NCBI RefSeq assembly: GCF_001577835.2 | Contig: NC_029516.1 | Location: forward strand, 111,680,254-111,744,253 | Direction: 5' to 3' | From: Coturnix japonica | Taxonomy: Eukaryota > Chordata > Aves > Galliformes > Phasianidae | Length of the DNA stretch: 64,000 nucleotides | Shown here: positions 57,626-64,000 of the stretch, piece after piece | Numbering within the stretch: position 1 is the stretch's first letter | Layout of the letters: each line of letters begins with the position of its first letter | Made by a program: the position numbers and the translations under genes | The notes under the pieces: generated by a model | Seen by the model: only the letters and a program-made list of their open reading frames with translations | What the model was told of the DNA's origin: nothing | Databases searched by the model: none

Positions 57626-59639
57626 ACAAGGAGCAGCGAGTGCCAGTGTTTGTGGCCTGTCTGCAGGCCTGCAGTGAAGCAGCAGTGTCACTGCAGTGTT
57701 ACTGCTGTCACCATCACAGCAGTGTCCTTCTGGGGAAGGACAATTATTCTTAGTTCCCATCAGATTTCAGTTGTACTTTGAAGACATTTTCCTCTTCTGC
57801 TTACGAAATTAAATCTATTACGGTTATTATGTTTTCATTAAATGTTTTATAAGGTTAAGCGACTGTTTAAGCGTACTAGATATCATGGAAAAACGTGATA
57901 AAAATATGGACGGTTACCTTATGGCCTTGCTTCTGCCAACATGTCATCACATATGGATGTTTAGCCATGCATGCGTTATTGTACAAGTGAAGGATGCAGT
58001 GTTTCACAGCTCTCTCATGGTGAGAAGCCCAGCAAATCTCAGTAGCAGTAGCTCTGCATGGAGTCTCATTCAGCCTTCTGCCTTGGGAAAGGAAAATGAT
58101 AGCTAATGATATGAATGTAATTCATCAGTGTCTTGCTGACCAGGGGAGGCTCCGGTGTCTCTCAGATGAGGGCATGGGTCAGAGCTACTACCTGCCTGCA
58201 ATGTCAGCACAACAGCACAAGTTTGACTGTTACTATGTAACTTCTGGTTGAGTCTTACCTAGTGGTAATTTAGAGCGTGGCAGTAGGTGCTCAACACCTT
58301 GACTCATGAGCAATGTTTGCTATCTGTTCTGATATGTGTGGGCTGCCTACAGCCAAGAGAGAAGGAAGGCAGTCTGCTGTTCATTAATATAACAATATTT
58401 ATAGAATTATTTTAATGGACTGCCTCCTCAGCCTTTACTCTTTTGTGACTACTCCTATTTGTTGGTGTCGGTTGCCACAGTCTATCCATGCTGTATCTTT
58501 AGCATGACATTGGCCTTGTGTTTTTTACTTCATTGTTTCTGCATTTCCCTGTGTGTGCTGTGTGTGGCTTGCTTTGGTGAGTTGCTCTGGAATTGCATCC
58601 CCATCAGCTGGAGTATTTGTCCATGGAGAGGAATCACATGGAATGAATTAAACCACTATCAGCACTAGCTGATCTGTTTGCCATAATAATCTCCGAGGTG
58701 ATATGTAGCTGGTTTAAAGGAGAGCTCAGTGTCAATTCCATGTACTTAGCCTTAAGCACCTTCAGACCTAATCCAGATGTTCTTCTATACGGATGGAAGA
58801 GAAGTTCAAACTAATCCCTATGTAGAGCCCTCATTAACTGCCCAGGGGGCAAAATGGGAATCTGGTGAGTTTAAAGGGATTTTGACACCTTGTTTTATTG
58901 GTCTTCGATCAAACATGTGAAACACCGGACACTTCCCCACCCCCAGAATTGGTAATCTCCATTTTTCCCCCTGAGGACTGGTTATTTAGTGACTTGGAGG
59001 GTTTTTGTTTTTTAAAGTAAAATACTTCATCTACTGGTATTTACTGCTGAATTGTTTGCTTTGCTTTCTTCCATAAGACACCCTAAGCCACTAGATGCAA
59101 CAGATTAATTCCAGCCTAAGTCCATCCTGCTCAGTGTTGTTGGAGTTTTACAGCTGCCAAATCTGGCGGGCAGAAGTACTGTGGGTCTTGTATGAAGAGG
59201 AATGCCATGAGAAGTAACTAAATATATTCAACGTTTCTGAGTTGGCAGATGTACTCTTTCCATTCCCAACTAAATTACGTCCAAGGACATTTGGTGAGAA
59301 TGTGGGAACTGACAGCTAGGACAGACAGAACTGTCACCACGTGTGCATTGCTTGAGTAATGGGAAAGGAACTTGTGGAAATAATAGAAATTAGTCTGAAA
59401 AGTCATCTTGAGCAGCTTCTAAAATACCAACAACCCAGACTGCTGTATTGACTTCATGATGGAGCTGCTGCACACAGAGTTGTGCAGGCTGTCCTGTATG
59501 ATGGGCACTGCAGCTGAGACAGCTGCAGGCAGAGGGCTCAGCATTAGTCACCCTTCTGTGTCGTGGTGGTGGTTTCAGTATGGTGGTGTCAAGCATGTGA
59601 TTTTGTCCTTCCAGATGTGAGCACTACTCTGGAAGAGTG

Positions 59640-59831
59640 GTCAGGCACTGGAATGGGCTGCCCAGGGAGGTGGTGGAGTCAACGACCCTGGAAGTGTTCA
59701 AGGAACATTTGGACGTTGTGTTGAGGGACATGTTTAGTGAGAACTATTGGTGATGGGTAGATGGTTGGGCTGGATCATCTTGTAGGTCTTTTCCAACTTG
59801 GTGATTAAGCAGTTCTGTGTGATTCTGTGAG
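59640..59831 (+). mobile_element. CR1 LINE 3' fragment
   Basis: Plus-oriented: GGAATGGGCTGCCCAGGGAGG, then GGGCTGGATCATCTTGTAGG and TTTTCCAACTTGG with a TGTGTGATTCTGTGA tail. Confidence 0.9.
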
Positions 59832-60461
59832 TATGGTGATGAAAACCAGCCCTGAGCAAGTAGGGCTGAATACTCATTCTGGTGTGGCAGAAACTAGATG
59901 GTATCAGTATCAGAGCTGCAGAGTGGATGTGTTAATATGAAAATACTAGTTAGTGAAAATTAAAGCTGTAATAACAATACTGCCTTATTAAATATGAAGG
60001 CGCTCCTATTTAATTTTCTGGTTTTGTGGCAAGAGCATGAGAGTGTTTGGGAATGTGAGGATCACTGGAATTAAGCTGTTCTAAACTGTGCATGTTGAAC
60101 ATCATGGATTCCTCAGATTTTTGACTGAACTGTGTAATTGGGTGGTGGAAGAAGAGGCCAAATATTCCATCTACTTTTGGAAAATTAAAAGGGAGCAACA
60201 AAGAGATAAGGGCAAGATTCAGACCTCATCAGAAGTTGATCCTGATATTCGTCATCCAACTTTGCAGTCTAACAGAGTACTCAAGTGTGTGCCTTACTTT
60301 GTGTGCATGCTGCTGCTTGAAACAGACTATCAGGTAGGGAGCAAAGGCTGTAGTTAATCACTCAGTCATAGGAATTTCGTTTAGTTCATTTCTCTTTAAA
60401 ATTCCCTGTTCATTGTTTTGTACGTGTTTTTAAGCAGTGCCTGTTCCAAATATTTTCTATT

Positions 60462-60490
60462 ATTCTTATTTATTCTTATTTATTCTTATC
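60462..60490. repeat. Ten-base tandem repeat
   Basis: About three copies of TTATTTATTC, a minor simple repeat in ARHGAP6 intron 1. Confidence 0.7.
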
Positions 60491-61268
60491 CTTCAGGAAT
60501 AATATGTACCTATGGAGATGTATACTCATGCTTTTTGACCAAGTTTCAGTTTTTCCAAGGTATTTACGGACTGTCTGTTTAAGGTTCTGTACCTGTTCCA
60601 CTCTGGCTATTGGCACGGTGATACTCAATCCCAGAGAGGGTTAAGAGTGTTTTGGAGGATCTGATGAACTTCCAGTGCTTGATATGAGCATCAAGCACCA
60701 CATCATCACGCTGGAATCAGGTGTTGGGTACCTGTTCTTGCTTTTGGAGCTGTGCATGCCAGGTGCTGTGTCACTGGCCCATAAATAGAAACTCCAGTTA
60801 TCCACTCTAAAGCTGTCATCCATGGGTCATCATCTTCACAGTCCTGACAAAGGGAACAGTTTGCATGAACTTTCCAAGGCGTGAGACCAAAACTAGATTT
60901 TCTGGATCTCCTCAGTTGCTGCTGCTCTCTCTCTGTATTTTCTCAAAGCAAACGTTTAAGGTATTCCCCAACAAGGGCTTTTTGATGGCTTAAGGTCAAA
61001 ATGTGATTTATGAGCATTGTTCTTAGCAAAGGTGTGTAGGGGTGCTGAGTCCCATGCAGAACCTCTCATTGTGCTGTGAGCACTGAGCACCTGATGGGAC
61101 TTGGATAAATTTTGCTTGCCTCCTTTTTTCCTGCTCATTTATGATTTCTTGCTCCATGCACCCTGACTTGCTTAGATTGATTGTACCTTTTATCCATTTC
61201 CCGTTGTCCTCATTACATATATTTTCAGATTAATGTTCATACCAAACAATAAAAGGGAAGATAATGTG

Positions 61269-61306
61269 GTTTTGTTTGTTTGTTTGTTTGTTTGTTTGTT
61301 TGTTTT
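61269..61306. repeat. (TTTG)n microsatellite
   Basis: About nine perfect tetramer units, likely length-variable between individuals. Confidence 0.9.
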
Positions 61307-64000
61307 CATCACCCAAAGTCTGTATTAAGACTTGCTTTAGTGTAGCTCCAGGTATTATTTGGGTTGGCCAAGTCAAATGTTAACAAGTCCCTTTGTTCTC
61401 ACAAATGATTTGTCGCATAAATAGATGGAAAGGTTTTCAGCAAAGTGCAGAGTATGATACAGACTTTCCTAACAAGCGTAAGATTCAGACTGTATTGAAT
61501 AAATTGGGAATGCAGGCTGCAAATACACAAAGTGATTTTGCATGGCGTGACTGACATTACTTTTGCACAGTATCATTCTTGTCTAAAGGATTTGATTTTC
61601 AATGATACAACTGTACCTCCACTGATCATCTATGACTGACTTTACAAGCAGACTAATAAATAACCTTTCCTTTGCTATTTTCGAATTCTGTTTGCTTTTC
61701 TTCCACTGCTGTATTATAGCACTATCATTTTTGATCACCGTCTCAGTTGAGTTGCACCCCACTGAGAGTAATTTGGTGAGAAACCAGTTGGCAGTACTTT
61801 GTTCAGCTTTCATTTGCCTCTCTCTAAAAGTCTAAAAGTATTCCTCCTACAGGAAATGTATTTCATTCTGTTATGGCTTTTGCTTCCCGTAGGAGGTATT
61901 ACTTTTAATTTATTGAATAAACCTTTCTGAAAGAATTGTATTCCCATAAGAGTTTAGGTGCAATAGAGTCTCTGGGCAAGTTGTCCAAGAGGTCTCACCA
62001 TCTTCTCTTCTTAGCAGTGATGCAGCTGTTTTTATATGCAGTGACCTTGAGCTCAAGAAGAAGTCGATGCTTGTGTGAAATGGGAAAATTGGATACTAAA
62101 GAATGGTGTAACTTCTCAAATTCTGTTGTGCTAATCATACGTGTTGTATTTGTTCTTTTTTAAAGCACAAAGGAAACCCCCACACACTTTGGAAGTCAGC
62201 TATGGCTGGCTGTTAATTTAATGTGGATGATGGGGTAGAGGCTGTTATTTGAAAGGGATTAGGGAGGGGTAAAATAGAGATTGGCACAGATTACGTTTTC
62301 ATGGTCCAAAATTAGACCCTATCTACTCCATCCTAAATGTGAACAGTATGCTTGAGTTTTCTTGTGGCTATTTCACAACATTCCCGCTGACAAAATACAG
62401 TGTTCCTTTTGCTCACTGCTTCACTACTGTTCCTCAAGCACGTGCTCATGTGTCTAATGACAGCTCTTGTAGCAGCACACATGGGTGTGTGGCTTATATC
62501 TTCACAGAGATGCAGTTTATTTGTAAACTGAATGCAAAGTGGGCTGCTCCAGAGAGCTGGTACAATTGCAACCAGTAGTGAAGCTTTAGTGGTGACTTGC
62601 TGGCTCAGATTGCTGCCAGCCCATGTAACTAAGCTTGCTTGCACATACCAGCATTAAGGAGCCCACAGCTTGCAACGTATGTAATCGCAGGACAATGTGA
62701 CACCTGTTCCAAAATCAATCTGTCTGCAATTATGGGTTATTTCACTTTGGATTTATCAATACTGAATTCTAGCAAAGCATCGTTATTTTTTCCTACCCCA
62801 CTTTGTGTTGGCATGCTCACAACAGGCCAGATGAAAGGAAAGGAAATATCCTGCTGAGCTTTGAGCTGGGGATTTCATTGGATTCGCTTGAAAAATGGTG
62901 TGGCAGGAGGAGGCTTATGCCTTGCCTATACTGTCTTACACAGCAGTATCTGAACCTGATCCTGACCTATTGGCCGAGGAGCTTAAGGGCACAGTTATGT
63001 AACTGGGATCAGCCAAAGCTAAACTAAACTGAAGTAGGCAGTTGGGGCCATGCAGCCTTGAAAAAGCTGGTACCAAGTTGGTTTGCTCAGCCTAAATGCT
63101 TCTGTGGTGCTATTTAAAAGGAATATGGGAGACAATTTGCTGCTGCTTCCAGTGATGGGGTGAGCTTTTCTGAGCTTCTGGAACATGTTGGTCTACGCCT
63201 GCTCTCCTGCACCTTCTCATCTTGTTCTTGGAGAATGATTTTGGTAAGCTTGGGTTTCGCTGGCAGAGGCTTTGTGAGGCTTCTGACATTGAGTATGAGA
63301 ATGGGTTGAGAGAAGGAGTTGTAACTTTTTCTGTTTTCTTTGGATGCTTTTTTTTCCTTGAATGGGTAAGAAAGTGGAAGGAGAAAAATGGAGACTGTGT
63401 ATGATGTCTGCATGGCTGAAGTAGAAGGAAATAAAGATGGGGAGGAGAATGAAACAGCATAAGTATGTAACTAAGTATGCTAATGTACAGGCTGGCAAAT
63501 GGGTTTGCTATGGATATGCTACTATAGCTGGGAAGTGCAGAGCTTATTCTGCTACCAGCCTGCAGCTCTCTGTCCTGTCATGTATTTCACTGGGCCCAGG
63601 TATATAGTGTGGCTGCTCTGTGCATCACAACTGTGCCTGCCATGCAGCCTGGCCCTCAGGGATGGGAGATGAGTGTTTGGTGCTGCCACGTTTGTCCTGG
63701 TGGGCTGCCATGCTGCTTTGCGTGCTCCAAGTGGGTCTCACTGTTATCTGTATAAGTGAGAGCTTCTGAGTCACTGTGGAAAGTCAACCTTGAACTCCAA
63801 AGTGGTTGAGATGTTTCCTCTCTAGTTACTTTTTATCCTTACTTTTTCCTATACTTTTTTCTTCCTTCCTACTTTCTGGCATTCGGTGTGACATTTAGCT
63901 GTATGCCTTTCCTGGGGCTGAAGATAGCATTCTTAAGATATCACTTGAATTGCAGTAGGAAAGAATGAGGTTGCAGCAATGAGTTTATATATATTCTTGG

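Larger units (their letters stand above)
56914..64000 (+). other. ARHGAP6: Start of ARHGAP6 intron 1
   Basis: No further ARHGAP6 exon is visible to the end of the window. It contains CR1 pieces at 57550-57625 and 59640-59831, a TTTG microsatellite and otherwise unique-looking sequence. In mammals and reptiles amelogenin lies inside an intron of this gene; I see no amelogenin-like exon in this first 7 kb. Confidence 0.8.

Overview
The window is vertebrate nuclear DNA from a bird, most likely a galliform such as chicken. The evidence is the density of CR1 LINE fragments with 3' tails built on an ATTCTRTG octamer, two Galluhop-like mariner copies, CpG-island promoters and low overall repeat content. 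Genes are split by introns with canonical GT/AG borders, so most long open frames here are chance or CR1-derived. Species assignment is inference. The two recognisable host genes lie head to head, as they do on human Xp22.2 (MSL3 and ARHGAP6). | Layout: 1-9.35 kb is non-coding DNA downstream of MSL3. About 9.35-29.65 kb is the complete MSL3 gene on the minus strand. I resolved 13 coding exons from the sequence; their phases all agree and they add up to 1569 bp (522 residues plus stop). The last intron is about 10 kb and carries a probable solo LTR, two CR1 pieces and an unusual tRNA-headed, CR1-tailed SINE. MSL3 starts in a CpG island at about 29.2-29.8 kb. Its start codon overlaps the stop codon of a four-codon upstream ORF. 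| About 29.8-51.4 kb is a 20+ kb spacer with CR1 copies (one keeps a 286-residue open reverse-transcriptase frame), a mariner copy and mostly unexplained unique sequence. A second CpG island (about 51.6-53.3 kb) holds a minus-strand open frame of 394 residues. It has an Arg-rich start, an Ala-rich middle and a compact C-terminal domain that resembles the ORF1/gag-like domain I associate with tyrosine-recombinase (DIRS/Ngaro-type) retrotransposons. I know of no human gene at this place, and this is the best candidate for an undescribed gene here. Just upstream of it lies a three-layer nest: a mariner, a plus-strand CR1 inside it, and a minus-strand CR1 inside that. | A third CpG island (about 55.2-57.1 kb) contains exon 1 of ARHGAP6 on the plus strand (161 codons, then a GT donor). 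The rest of the window is the first 7 kb of ARHGAP6 intron 1. The RhoGAP domain lies in exons beyond the window. | MSL3 is a chromatin reader of the MSL histone H4K16 acetyltransferase complex and ARHGAP6 is a Rho GTPase-activating protein. They are neighbours by ancient synteny, with no known shared pathway.
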